Assembly (NCBI GenBank): GCA_035771175.1
Contig: CM069608.1
Coordinates: 24,682,519 to 24,746,518 of the forward strand
Reading direction: 5' to 3'
DNA length: 64,000 bases
From: Paratinospora sagittata
Lineage: Eukaryota > Streptophyta > Magnoliopsida > Ranunculales > Menispermaceae
Both the position numbers and the translations under genes were made by a program. Under the pieces are notes generated by a model that was not told the DNA's origin, ran no database searches, and saw nothing but the letters and a program-made list of their open reading frames with translations. Of the stretch, positions 34,118 through 46,041 are shown piece after piece (the stretch's first letter is position 1; every line of letters begins with the position of its first letter).

Positions 34118-34915
34118 TGTAATACCCTAGGATTTCACAAAAAAAAAATAAAAAAAAAATGTATCATTCGAGCAGACAACCCGGACGTTCGGGCGCCAAT
34201 ACCTCTACATAAACACCCTCCCCCCTCCTCATTTCTAACACCAAATTCACTCCAAATTGTGATTTTCTTCTCCTTTCCACTCATCCTGAGTTTTTAGTCT
34301 TTTGAGACTCTTTTTCGAGACTCTATGCGGCGCAACGCAGTTCTGTCCGGAGGAAAGTGCCAGATTTGAAAGAAGAAGTTTTTATCTGAAGGTGGGGAAC
34401 GAAACATAGGTTTGCGTGTTTTATAACTTTTATTAAAGTTTACATTCATTTATTATTATGTCTACCATTCATTTACACACCATTATTTCGTATAATGTTT
34501 ATATTGTCGCACTTATGCCTGTATAATTGGAATTCATGTATTACACAGTTATAATGCCGGATATGTAGTCAATTTGGCTCAACCAGACTCGGTCTTGTCC
34601 TCAGTAACTTTAAATAGTGAACGGGAGGCAGCGAGCTGCTCTAGGCGATTGGTATTTAAGCAGACCTCATGTCTCACCTCTCAACTGGAGACTGATCTGG
34701 TTGGTCTTATTGAAAGCTATCAGCTTATACAAGTAATACTGAATGTCCTAACCTTGCACGTCATGATACCGACCCTGATAAAGATCACCAGACGTTTCCA
34801 AAGTCAGTCTAAATGTTAAGTAAAGACCATACCATTAGACTAGACCAGTTCATGCATTAACATCATACATATCACCACCTAGGGACGTATGTGGTTTATG
34901 ATTCATAGAATAATT
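34118..34915 (+). repeat. Family B LTR, 3'-truncated
   Basis: Begins TGTAATACCC directly in satellite and follows the LTR at 31640 for about 800 bp, to GATTCATAGAATAA. The remaining third is missing. Confidence 0.87.
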
Positions 34916-35201
34916 ATGTACATGATAACACCTAGTAATTGTATATTTAACACATAGTTGAGATGTGTTGGGTTTTGTATCATTTTGAAGACTCTGAAAT
35001 TTTATATTTGTAAAAATTTGAAGAAGTAATATTTTATTTCATTTATGATCATGTTAGATGGATGTTTTTAGGGTTGTACTGTATTTGATTTTCGGGATTT
35101 GTATATGTGTCATAGGCTGACGGGACGCTTGGGTGTACTAACAGAGGGTATTCTCGGAGGTTTTCGTGCGGTCATGACGTCACATATAGTGGGTCGTGAC
35201 A
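34916..35201 (+). other. Unassigned sequence ending like an LTR
   Basis: Non-coding, AT-rich. It ends in GGGTCGTGACA at 35201 next to sequence that is single-copy in the other version of this locus (59500-59520), so it may be the truncated end of another LTR family. No second copy is available in the window to confirm. Confidence 0.35.
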
Positions 35202-37110
35202 TCGAGAGTACTGAAATTTAAAAGATCACCTATTTTTCTAAGTATAGTGTAAGGTTTTTGTTGAGGAATCAAAGAATTTTATGTGCCTCGTATGTTTGGC
35301 CATGGCGTAAAAACAAGGTTAGAATGTTTATATAATAAGTATAAAACTTTGCAAGTATTTCAAATGACTTGGTTCTTGTTTTTGTGAACATACTTATATA
35401 TTTTATTGAAAATACATACGAGTTATTAGAATTCTAAGATTTGCCTCAGTAAATATCCTGATCTAACGTTCTATCGCAATCTTATGCATTCAAACTCCCA
35501 CTCTTAGTCTTTTCGATTATTATCCAAGTTCGTGTGTCTCATACCACATGACTTTGGTAATAAGGGTGTTAACCAAGTTAAGTTGTATGATCACGGTCTC
35601 TGTAAAACATTGGCTGAATAGTAGTTTACTAATAGTATCGGCCAAATTTACTCGTCCTAAGTTAAGTTTTATCTTAGCAATACTTGATACGATCACATTT
35701 AACTGTTCGAATGGGTTAGCCGATTGTCCCATCGATGGTTGATGAGTCGATTGTCCCATAGGTGGAGGGTAGGCCGTCGGCATTGGTGGAAAGTATTGGT
35801 TGTATGGGTCACTCATAGGTGAAGGGTAGTTGTTTTGATTGTATAGAGATCCCCTAACTAGAACCCCTTGGACATTTGGATATGTTTGGGGTGAAAAGTT
35901 TTGAAATAATGGGCTAACTGGGATGTTCTGCCCTCCAAAATTTGGTGCTGCCCAATTCTTTTGTTGTTGGTTCACTGGAACTTGTGGAACAGGCTATTAC
36001 GATACCTCAGGAGTTGGAAACCTTTGGTACGAAGTGTTGCCTTGAGTTGGCACGTTCCAGGTTGGTGGATTTGCTTGAGCACTTTGTCTATCTTGATTTG
36101 GTTGAGGCTGATTTAGGTTGGCAAATAAATCTTCCTCAGTGAACAGTTGCCCGATTGGATCATCATTCAAGGCTGGGTTTGACGTATGGTTCTGGTTTGG
36201 CTCATTATTTGGTATTTCCCTCACAGGAATCTTGCGTCGACTCTTTCCGTAACAACGTGCATATTCATCTCTCATTCTTTCGAATACTTCCTCGTCAGTT
36301 ACCCCTCCACTTGTGACATGTCTTTAAGATAGCGGATGTTGTAACCACTTCAATGATCTGCTTCGATGACTTATCAAAAGTGTTGATGTTTGCCTCACAT
36401 AGCATTCTCATGATCAAGACTCCGTAGCCGACTCCGTAGCCGAGGAGATCCATTCTCAAAGGGTTTTGAATCACTCTCAACATTTGTTGGATGATGATGT
36501 GAGGTAGGGAGACCTTAATTTTCTTATCTGTGAAATATAACACAAGAAGTTGAGCCCTTGACATAGTGCCTCTAGTCCGCCTTTCTGGCAAGATGTTGCC
36601 GAATACGATCTTTCAAAGTCCGGCAAGAGATGGTTTCAAGAGATTGTTTGAAAGTTTGGTGTACGTTGACAGTGTGTACGACTCTTTGGTGAAGGAATTG
36701 AATAATTGTTCGCTGGACTCTGCGATCTCTACAACTGTTTGGGGTTCGTGTGGATCAATGATTCTATCTACAATTGGAATCTCCATTAGTCGTGCAATGA
36801 TTTCGACATTGATAGAAACCTTTGTTCCCTTGATTGTTGTCTGCAAAACGGGGTTGATCTCATCTTCTTGGAGTCCCACGCAATTCATGGCTCCCTAGAA
36901 GGATTTCATCTAGTTGTAAGAGACGTGGCTCTCAACTTTTGTTATGTTCAACCACCCCAGTGTTGCAAGTTTTTCGTGAAGGATGGGCCAGAGGCAGAGA
37001 TCTCCATTGTCGATACTCCTCATAGTCATAACCTCCCTTTTGGACAATTCTCTGAGTCTAGTGGGAATTGGTTCCCTACTACCTGAAGTCGCTCATTCAC
37101 TTGAGGCCAT
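35202..37110 (-). pseudogene. 'Putative plant transposon protein'-like pseudogene, inverted copy
   Basis: Minus-strand homologue of 55818-59210. The likely start is ATG at 37110-37108 (MASSE). The frame has two stops before 36888; from there the domain reads VGLQEDEIN, KGTKVSINVEIIARLMEIP, then after a break MSRAQLLVLYF and HIIIQQMLRVI. A Pro/Gln/Asn-rich tail follows (35520-36275), ending MWYETHELG. It lacks about 370 bp present in the plus-strand copy (joined near 35680). Family function is unknown; no catalytic motif is seen. Confidence 0.7.
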
Positions 37111-37260
37111 TCTTTGCTGAAAGGAAAATAAATTTGTGAAAGACACAAAATATATTCATAACAGTTTTAAGTTTTATGCTTTGTCCGTTGGACAATATTC
37201 TCTATTATTTTTTTCTCAATGTTTATACCATCATTTAATTCAAAATTTTCTATCGGCAAT
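37111..37260 (-). other. 5' flank of the inverted pseudogene
   Basis: Non-coding. On the minus strand a pyrimidine-rich run ends in TTTTCAG 4 bp before a CAAAGAATGG start context, as at 55800-55820 in the other copy. Confidence 0.45.
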
Positions 37261-37319
37261 ATGATATATATGTCTCATATATGCGTAGATATATAGATAT
37301 ATATATACATTCAATCATA

Positions 37320-37385
<66 letters not shown>

Positions 37386-37542
37386 AATCTAAACTAAATA
37401 TAAATTATATAGTTTAATATAAATCTCAACTATATATAATTCATATATGTATAGTCCTAAAGATATATAATCATAACCAGATATATATAGTTTTCATAAA
37501 TCATAACTATATATATATATATGAATCTAAACTATATATAAT

Positions 37543-37587
<45 letters not shown>

Positions 37588-37935
37588 ATAATTTCTTTTT
37601 CCAAAATTTTCCATTAGCCACATGGTATATATATATATCTCCTATATACATAGATATATATATATATATATATATATTTAATCATAACCATATATATAGT
37701 TTCATAAATCATAACTATATATATTTAAATCTAAACTATATAAAGCTATATAGTTTTTCTAGATATATATTTAATAAAAATCTCAACTATATACAATTCA
37801 TATATATATATATATCTAAAAGAATTTTTCATCCAAATTTTTTCATTAGCAACATGGTATATATATATCTCATATATACACACACACAAACACATATATA
37901 TATATATTTAATCATAACCATATATATGTATATGA
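37261..37935. repeat. AT-rich (TA)n array with longer repeat units
   Basis: Long TA runs (for example 37325-37381 and 37543-37584) separated by AAAATTTTCCATTAG-type blocks near 37595 and 37835. It is the inverted, shorter counterpart of 54300-55690. Confidence 0.9.
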
Positions 37936-38292
37936 AATGATTAAGGGAACATTCTCCCAAAAATCACCAATGAATAATACAAAGGGTACAAAATGTGGGC
38001 CCCATAAACCTCCACCCAGTCCACCCTAATTTTCTGTGAAAAATTGGATAATAATGGAGTGAGCTTAACGCGCTCAGTGGGCAAAAAGGTTCGTGAATAT
38101 AACAATTAATAAAGCACACTTCTTAATCAAATATCTTAAATACACATGTGAGCATCATAATCAATTAATATGTATGTATGCATGACATCGTCTCGTAATG
38201 GTTTAATGATTGTAGATCACCTGAGTTTACGTACAGATGTCCCTCCCCGGGAATAGACGGGTTCTCATTGTACGTCCCTCCTCAGGAAAGAA
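37936..38292 (-). repeat. Family B LTR fragment
   Basis: Matches the solo LTR at 56037-56400 in the same orientation (ATGATTAAGGGAACATTCTC, GTACAAAATGTGGGCCCC). Both ends are lost: the AT-rich array replaces the left end and unrelated LTR-like sequence the right. Confidence 0.85.
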
Positions 38293-39000
38293 TAAGGTGA
38301 GGTGTGAGCTACAACCCGCTCAGTGAATGTCATTTACAAGTGGCATATACGTGCATTTAATAAAAACATGATAAGATCATAAATCATTGAAATATCATGA
38401 TGAAGAAATAGATTACATACATGCTAACATAATGGATCAAGTCATACATAAGACGATGCATAACATTTGTAATCATACTCATGCAATCCTAACACCTCCT
38501 GAGTACGGGGTTCAGGGCTGGTGCGCTACACATAGTACCTGAACACACACACAATACTCGTATCCTAATAGGATTTATGGGGTTGTGCAGCACAGAGGAT
38601 TAGCCTAAACTAACCTACCCATACACAAGCCATAAAACCCTATGCCAAGTACACAACTGGGATCGCCCCTAGACTTACGAGAATTCCCAAAAAGAGGAAA
38701 TTCTAACTATGAGCCTCAACCCAAATTGTCATCCCAATGAATTATGCTCAAATGTATTTCATGGAATATTAAAACATGCATACCATTATACATAAGCATT
38801 TAAAATATTTCTATACTACAATGCCACATACAAATAATCCAAAAGTAAAAGAACACTCACTCTTGATTGGCTAAGTCTAGCCAATCCAATCGGCAAAACT
38901 CTCTAATTGACTAAACGGGTTCAAGATCAATCACAAGCCCTGGAAATAACATGGTTCACACAACTGAAAATCAGTCATAAAGTGTGTCAAAACCCCATGT
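38293..39000 (-). repeat. LTR-like fragment of an unplaced Gypsy family
   Basis: Non-coding, with 'GTGAGCTACAACCCGCTCAGTGAA' style wording shared in spirit with other plant Gypsy LTRs in the window, but not alignable to families A or B by eye. It abuts the broken gag of a family A element. Confidence 0.4.
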
Positions 39001-39267
39001 TCAAACCCAATCTAAAGTCAATTCGATTCTAAATTGATTACCACTAGTGCCCGCCTCCTGAGGTATTGTTTGACGTGACTGTCGAGCAATAGCCTCAACC
39101 TGCTGCACTAACGCCTGTATCTGTGAAGTCTGGGCTGCCTTCAAGCGGCCTTGTGCCTGAATGATCTCCTCCATCCTCCCCATCCGGTCATCATCGGATG
39201 GCCCTGTGTGTGGTTGTCCCAATCTCTCGCTCCTCCTCATGACATTGAGAAGTAGAAATACGAGCAA
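39001..39267 (-). pseudogene. gag: gag N-terminus, family A element (left copy)
   Basis: The probable start is ATG at 39240-39238 (MRRSERLGQPH). A Gln-rich helical stretch (QAQGRLKAAQTSQIQALVQQVEAIARQ) is typical of the beginning of chromovirus Gag. It breaks off into unrelated LTR-like sequence. About 195 bp of leader separate it from the primer site at 39461-39472. Confidence 0.75.
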
Positions 39268-39460
39268 CCATCACACATTAAAGAATTTAAAACATTAACA
39301 AAGCCTCATAACTACCTATATCATATAATACACACAGAAAATATGATAATAAGGCTTTTAAGTTAGTCCCTTTAAGCTTTTTAATCACCTAAATCTCTCA
39401 CCCAATTCCTAGGTCAAAGTCATCTAAGTCCAATACATAGACCAAACCTAGTAAAATCAG

Positions 39461-39472
39461 GCTCTGATACCA
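39461..39472 (-). other. Primer binding site, initiator-Met tRNA, family A
   Basis: On the minus strand TGGTATCAGAGC follows the LTR end (GCCACA) after two bases. This fixes the orientation of family A LTRs in the window. Confidence 0.93.
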
Positions 39473-39474
39473 AC

Positions 39475-42400
39475 TGTGGCGACCCCGCACCCTGGACCAC
39501 CAACCCCACAGGGAATAGCGTGCGGAATGCCGGGGCGGGACGCCCGTCGTAGGCATCTCCGACCACTCCTCAACTCCCGTGAGGTGGTTGAGACCCTACG
39601 AGCCTTATCTCAAACAACGACATAATATCAAAAGGTACTAAACAAAACTACCAATCGTATTAATCATCCAAGACAAGAGATAATTCATAAAAATGAACCA
39701 TAAATAAAATCATAATCCCTACAGTCCATTAAAATTGACATACACATAAAGTCCAAAATTGTGGGTACAAATAAAAATCGTCATATGCCCACATGGTCTA
39801 TCTAACAAGTCCCAACTCACCCATACTACAATGTGGTAAGTGTTATAATTACATAATCCAAAATATAATACTTCATAATTTAAAACACAGTTCAATCAAA
39901 ATGCCTCTCAACTCACATCGAGGCCTTGGATTCTCTCGCAGGCAAGGCCCTCAAGATATGACTACTCCTTTGCCCTTATTCGGGCCAGAATGACCTGAAA
40001 GAGGAAAATGAGGGTGAGCCAACGGTGCCCAGTGAATAGAATTCAAATATGCTATCAATACTCATCAATAAACATCATGTATGCATGTCAATGTGTAGCA
40101 TGATTAAAAGCTCATAACATATAGATATCAAGCATTTATAATAAGTTCGATACAAGTAAAAGCTTATCATTGGGGTTACTAGTGCACGTCCATTTCACCG
40201 TATCGTTGACCCCAATCATGTTTATTTGGGGTTACTAGTGCACGTCTATTGCACTGCACCGTTAACCCCAATCATTTCCTTCTTAAAACCCTCCTATGAC
40301 AAGGTTAAGTCCCCCTATTAGCCAGATAGATGGGTCCAACCAAAGTCATAAGGTTTTCTCAAATCAATGCATCATTCAAAACATTAGAACACATTCATGC
40401 TTTCAACATACAATATATATAAGTGATATGATGACATAAAAGATATAATCATAAATGAAGTCAACTCACAACCAAGCCTCGCGAGAGTATTTAACCACAC
40501 ACGACCACCAAACCGAATCAACCCAATCATGATCCTGAAACATTCATCAATATCCTACCATACATAAATTTCAATGTTCAATCACATAGACATTACACAT
40601 CAACCCTAAATCAGCCCACATATAGACAATAGGCCTAAATCCCATCATTCAACTCAAATCACATGACTTAGGCCTCTAATGCATAGTTCTCATTCATAAA
40701 CCATTCTATTAATCAAAAATACTGATTTTCAATTCCTTAGGCATAAACATGCCCAAATTGGGTCACTTGATGACAAGTAGGCCTAACGCATGATATGGTC
40801 ACAACCACCAAATCAGTAGCATAATCAACCCTAATCATGCTTAATTAAACATAAGTTGCATCAATTCAATGATTCTAGGCCAAAAGCATCAAAAGCCCTA
40901 AAATATAAAATTTTCCATTGTCACACCCCAGTACACAGCACACCGCAGTGTCTAGTACCCCCGGGATGTGATGGGTACGCATACCCCAGCCATAGTACCA
41001 CATAATATTGTCATATCGCCATGTAGCAACCCAACCGCAGCTGGTCTACATCGAAACGATTATTTGTCCGTACTATTCCCTCATGAATAGTAAAGGGCCT
41101 CCCCCAAGTTCGAACTCGCAACCTCCCTTAAGGAGTTAGAATTCACAACTTGAGTAACCACTGAGCCAATGGTTCAGTGGCTACTCAAGTTGTGAATTCT
41201 AACTCCTTAAGGGAGGTTGCGAGTTCGAACTTGGGGGAGGCCCTTTACTATTCATGAGGGAATAGTAGGGACAAATAATCGTTTCGATGTAGACCAGCTG
41301 CGGTTGGGTTGCTACATGGCGATATGACAATATTATGTGGTACTATGGCTGGGGTATGCGTACCCATCACATCCCGGGGGTACTAGACACTGCGGTGTGT
41401 TGTGTACTGGGGTGTGACAAAAAGGCCTTATGTACTCAGATTGCGAAATGAAACCTTATGAGGTTGTGAGTTCGAATCTGGGGGAGGCCCTGTACTATTC
41501 ATGAGTGAATAGTATGGACAAATGATCCCGGGGGTACTAGACGCTGCGGTGTGCTGTGTACTGGGATGTGACAATATTATGGATCCATAATGGCTGGCGT
41601 TCGCTCCCGCTGCGGTGGGAGTGCGCCCGCGTCTGGGTAGAATGTGCTGCGGTGCATTCCAGGCGTGACATCCATACTTTGGCCATATTGCCGATTTACA
41701 CTAGGTCACCATGTTCAGCCATGTATATCACAGATTTTGCATCATGGGTTCATCAACGATGATAACTAGGTCAACATAGTTGATATGCAAGCTATTTGGA
41801 AAGGTCTAAGTTCATATTCTAGATTTAGGTCTAATACAAGCAACCCTACCAATTCTTCATTTAATATTCTGTTCAGATGTATCAATCTACTAACAGAAAT
41901 ATCTAATCACAAAATCAACCGTACAAATTGACGTATGTGAAGAGACAAACTTTTTGTCCAAATATCAGCCCAATCCAACGGTGGACCGAAAAGATAAGTA
42001 TCTTTGATGAAGAAGTCTCTAACCAGACAATTTCTCCTTTCCTGCTACAAATACTCGAACGCAGATGACTATATCGCACAACATACCTAACCGATAAACA
42101 TCTCCACCATTATGAATTCAGAAATATCAGTTTTAAACTACATTCCCAAAGTTGATATCCATCCAACGGTAGATTGAGGAGATCTATGAGTTTGAACGAA
42201 ATGGCACGAAAACTCCAGACTTTCCGACCAGCTTTGTTTGAGATGTTAGATCTCTTCGAAGAAACCTCGAATCAAGATCTTCACCGTTCTGAATGCAGAA
42301 ATATCAGTTGCAAACTATATACCCAAATTTGATATCCATCCAACAATATATTGAGGACATCTGTAAGTTTAAGCAAAACGGCGCGAGAAATCCAAACTTT

Positions 42401-43099
42401 GCAACCAGCTTTGTTTGAGAGGTTAGATCTCTTAGACGAAATCTCTAATCAAGATCTTCACCGTTCTGAATGCAGAACCATAAGCTACGAACTTGCTGAC
42501 AAAATTTGAGCTCAATCTGACCATATATCCCGAAGATCCAGTTCTTTGATGAAAACATTGCAGAGATTTTCCTCAAGCAACTCCTTCTTTCTTTCTCTTC
42601 TTCTTTCCTTTCTCTTCTTTTCTTTTATTTTTTTTCCTCTCTCCACTGACCTCACTTTCTAGCACTTCCTTGGAGAAGAGAAGTAGGCATGGGACACTTG
42701 TCCACTTTCATGCACCAACCTTCACATGTGTTGGTCTCATACTACCCATACCAACCACATGTACTTTAACCAATCTCATGCTTCCATGTATTTTAAATGT
42801 CCAATCCATTTAATACACCAAATTTTCATTCTCATTTATCCTTTTATTCAATCAATCCTAACCCATATCAATTCATGGTTTAATGAACCCATGCATAAAT
42901 AATAACATATGCATTATACTTTAATTTAACATGACCCATATACAATTTATAATACACATATTTATATACATTATCAAGCATCAACTATACAAACATTAAA
43001 CAACCATCAAACAAACACCAACCATATCAAGGCAACACAGAGTTTGGGCAAAGTGCAATTGGGTTATGGGTTAGATGAAATAATTTTCGGGGCGTCACA
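39475..43099 (-). repeat. Family A LTR, shared by two internal regions
   Basis: On the minus strand it runs TGTGACGCCCCG (43099) to TCGCCACA (39475), about 2.87 kb without the 752-bp fold-back insertion at 40919-41670. To its left is a primer site and gag start, so it acts as a 5' LTR; to its right is the end of pol with a purine-rich tract, so it also acts as a 3' LTR. Confidence 0.92.
40919..41670. mobile_element. Fold-back element E with 501-bp palindrome and tRNA-like boxes
   Basis: TCCAT flanks the insertion on both sides (40914-40918 and 41671-41675), and the uninterrupted sequence is seen at about 6425-6445. The ends are TGTCACACC and GGCGTGACA. 40919-41419 is a near-perfect palindrome centred at 41169, with about four mismatches per ~250-bp arm. 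Each arm has an A-box match (TGGTTCAGTGG at 41170-41180 in the right arm) and a B-box-like GAGTTCGAACTT (41221-41232). 41420-41670 is part of a second, diverged unit with its own GTTCGAATC (41470-41478). No protein is encoded. Confidence 0.88.
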
Positions 43100-43117
43100 T
43101 CACACCCACCTTAGAAT
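43100..43117 (-). other. Polypurine tract, family A
   Basis: On the minus strand TTCTAAGGTGGGTGTGA lies directly before the LTR start TGTGACGCC. Confidence 0.65.
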
Positions 43118-43674
43118 GAACTTCGTCCTTGAAGTTTTAAGGTTAAGAAATTACCTAAGCCCATAAACTCGGCAAAGTGCTCCATCATGTAGTCCTCACG
43201 CTCCCAAGTAACCTGCTCCTCGCCATGGAACTGCCATCTCACCTTAACCATCGGAATCTCGCGGTTACGTAACCTCTGGACCTTCCGGTCAAGTATCTGA
43301 ATAGGTTCCTCATCATAAGTCCCATCCTGCCTCAGTTCAATGTTTCTCCAGTCCAAGACGTGATCAAAATCACTCTTGTACACTCTCAGCTTTGACACAT
43401 GAAAGACATTGTGGACTGCTGCTAACTGAGGTGGCAAGGCTAATCGGTAAGTGACGGGGCCAATTCGTTCTAATACCTCGAATGGCCCAATAAATCTCGG
43501 AGCGAGCTTGCCTTTTATCCCAAATCTAGTTTGGCTCTTTTGAGGTGAGACCTTCAATAAAACTTGGTTACCCACCTCGAACACTACGGTCTTCCGCTTG
43601 GCATCAGTGTAACTCTTCTTCCTGTCTTGGCCTACCTTCATATTATGCTTGATCCTCTTAATCTTCTCTGTGTG
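43111..43674 (-). pseudogene. pol: Integrase C-terminus and chromodomain, family A
   Basis: The frame begins in KIKHN, then the integrase C-terminal [23 protein letters not shown] motif and [10 protein letters not shown]. The chromodomain follows at about 43308-43175: [36 protein letters not shown]. It ends at the stop before the polypurine tract. This part is intact and is the reason to class family A as a chromovirus. The integrase core lies just upstream behind a TAA. Confidence 0.92.
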
Positions 43675-44409
43675 TTATTGTACAAACTCTGGTCCCATCA
43701 CCGCAACATCCCCTACTTCCGTCCAATAGATCGGAGATCTACAGGGTCGACCATACAATGCCTCAAAAGGAGCCATGCCAATACTGGACTGATAGCTGTT
43801 GTTGTACGTGAACTCACACAGATGTATGTACTCCTCCCAGTTACCACTGGACTCAAGGACACAAGCTCGAAGCATATCCTCTAAAATCGATATCAACCTC
43901 TCAGACTGGCCATCCGTCTAGGGGTGAAAAGCGGTACTGAGATCTAGTCTAGTGCCTAGCTGCCTCTGCAACCCCTGCCAGAATACCGATGTAAACCTCG
44001 GATCCCTATCTGACACAATCGAAACTGGCACTCCATGTAATCTGACTATCTCCCGCATATAGAGTCTACTCAGCTTGCCCATAGAATCCCTAGTGTTCAC
44101 CAGTAGAAAGTGAGCGGACTTGGTCAAGCGATCAATAATAACCCAAACAACATTATGTCTCCTCGGGGTGTTGGGTAATCCCACAACAAAGTCCATAGAG
44201 ACATGCTCCAATTTCCACTCAGGAATGGCAAGCGGTTGCATCTGCTCTCCAGGCCTCTGATGCTCAGCTTTGACTCTCTGACAGATCTCACACCTCTGAA
44301 TGAACTAAGCTATCTCTCTCTTCATGTCGGGCCACCAATACATTCTTTTCATATCATGATACATCTTGGTTCCGCCAGGATGAATAGCATAATGAGATCT
44401 GTGAGCCTC
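43675..44409 (-). pseudogene. pol: Integrase zinc finger and core, family A
   Basis: Same frame, read right to left. It has [15 protein letters not shown] and [14 protein letters not shown] (zinc finger), D in [10 protein letters not shown] in IVSDRDPRF, and E in [13 protein letters not shown]. Stops lie at about 44307, 43920 (a Gln codon changed to TAG just before TDGQSER) and near 43676. The catalytic triad residues are kept. Confidence 0.92.
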
Positions 44410-45114
44410 TTAGAGAACACTCTGTCTGAGTCGTGGATTTGCGGGAACCCATAAACGTCCCCTAAATCTCAAGGCACCATCAGATAACAAGTGCCAATCA
44501 GTAAAATCACTGCTCTCAGCCCAAGACTTGTACATCCCATAATTAACGTCAAGTCTCTGTTGGTCAGTTACCTCATGGACTTTTGTAGGCTGAGCTCTCA
44601 TTTGAGCACATATCACAATTTGATCTGAAGGGGTAGCACATATACTCATAACCGTAGCCGCCTCAAGTACTCTCTACTCATGAGACATCTGGCGTGCTAC
44701 CATAACTGTCTCTACCCGCTTCCTGCTCAACGCATCAGCCACTACATTGGCTTTACCTGGGTGGTATTCCAATCTAAAATCATAGTCTTTGAGGAGGTCT
44801 AACCACCTTCTCTACCTCATGTTCAATTCCTTCTGAGAGAACAAGTACTTGAGGCTCTTATGGCCAGAATACAAAGTGAATCTCTCACCATAGAGATAAT
44901 GCCTCCAAATCTTCAAAGCAGAAAGCATTGCGGCCAGTTCTAAGTCATGAACAGGGTAGTTCTTTTCATGCACCTTCAACTGCCTCGATGCATAAGCAAT
45001 GACCCTATCCTTCTACATCAACACGCAACCCAAGCCGATACGAGAGGCATCAGTATAGATAACCAACTCCTGATCAGGCTCTGGAAAAATCAACACTGGC
45101 GTAGATGTCAATCT
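44410..45114 (-). pseudogene. pol: RNase H and linker, family A
   Basis: [28 protein letters not shown] and VVADALSRK are visible in one frame with several stops. The usual SDHKSLKY motif reads SGHKSLKY (near 44860), so a catalytic Asp is Gly. The linker to integrase (44649-44410) is open. Confidence 0.9.
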
Positions 45115-45615
45115 TTACTTCAGCTCTAAAAAGGCATTCTCACACTCCTCGGTCCATACAAAGGACACATCCTTCTGGGTGGGCCTAGTCATAGGCGTAG
45201 CTATCTTGGGGAATCCCTGAACGAATCTCCTATAGTAACCGACTAACCCAAGAAAGCTTCTGATCTCGGTCACTGTGGTAGGGCTAGGCCAACTGATAAT
45301 GGCTTCAACCTTAGACGGGTCAACTGAAATCCCCTCAGAACTCACCACATGAAATAAGAACTTTACTTCGGTGATCCAAAACTCGCACTTGCTCAACTTT
45401 GCATATAGCCTATGCTCTCTCAGAGTTTGCAAGGTCACTCTAAGGTGTTCCTCATGCTCAGCCCGAGTCTTGGAATACACCAATATGTCATCAATGAAGA
45501 CGGTGACAAATTTATCCAGATATTGCCTAAAGACCCTCTGCATCAGGTCCATGAACATAGCCGGTGCATTAGTCACACCAAATGGCATCACAAGGAAATT
45601 TACATTTAAGTAGAA
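45115..45615 (-). pseudogene. pol: Reverse transcriptase C-terminal half, family A
   Basis: Starts mid-domain at [19 protein letters not shown], then catalytic [11 protein letters not shown] and [19 protein letters not shown] connection sequence, ending at TAA 45117-45115. The N-terminal RT half, protease and gag are deleted; on the other side the sequence passes through about 45 unassigned bases into an LTR piece. Confidence 0.92.
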
Positions 45616-45662
45616 TAGTCATGGAATTTTTGGAAAAGCTTGAATCACGTGGATTATCCTAT

Positions 45663-46041
45663 AACCATGCACCAACCTTCACATGTGTTGGTCTCATACT
45701 ACCCATACCAACCACATGTACTTTAAGCAATCTCATGCTTCCATGTATTTTAAATGTCCAATCCATTTAATACACCAAATTTTCATTCTCATTTATCCTT
45801 TTATTCAATCAAATCCTAACCCATATCAATTCATGGTTTAATGGACCCATGCATAATTAATAACATATGCATTATACTTTAATTTAACATGACCCATATA
45901 CAATTTATAATACACATATTTATATACATTATCAAGCATCAACTATGCAAACATTAAACAACCATATCAAGGCAACACATTGAGGTTGGGCAAAGTACAA
46001 TTGGGTTATGGGCTAGATGAAATAATTTTCGGGGCGTCACA
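45663..46041 (-). repeat. Family A LTR, first ~380 bp
   Basis: On the minus strand it begins TGTGACGCCCCG at 46041 and matches 42721-43099 closely. It is the remnant 5' LTR of the right-hand family A element, joined by deletion to the middle of RT. Confidence 0.88.

Noticed and set aside
37542..37940. Long frame of alternating Ile and Tyr in the AT-rich array
   Set aside because: A by-product of (TA)n repeats; no coding value.
40919..41419. Palindrome as a pure assembly artefact
   Set aside because: It is flanked by a matching 5-bp duplication, has a few mismatches between the arms, and a related single unit exists at 32956; still worth confirming in raw reads.
40919..41670. Cassandra-type TRIM (5S rRNA in an LTR)
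   Set aside because: TG...CA ends and a 5-bp duplication fit, but no 5S rRNA sequence can be recognised.
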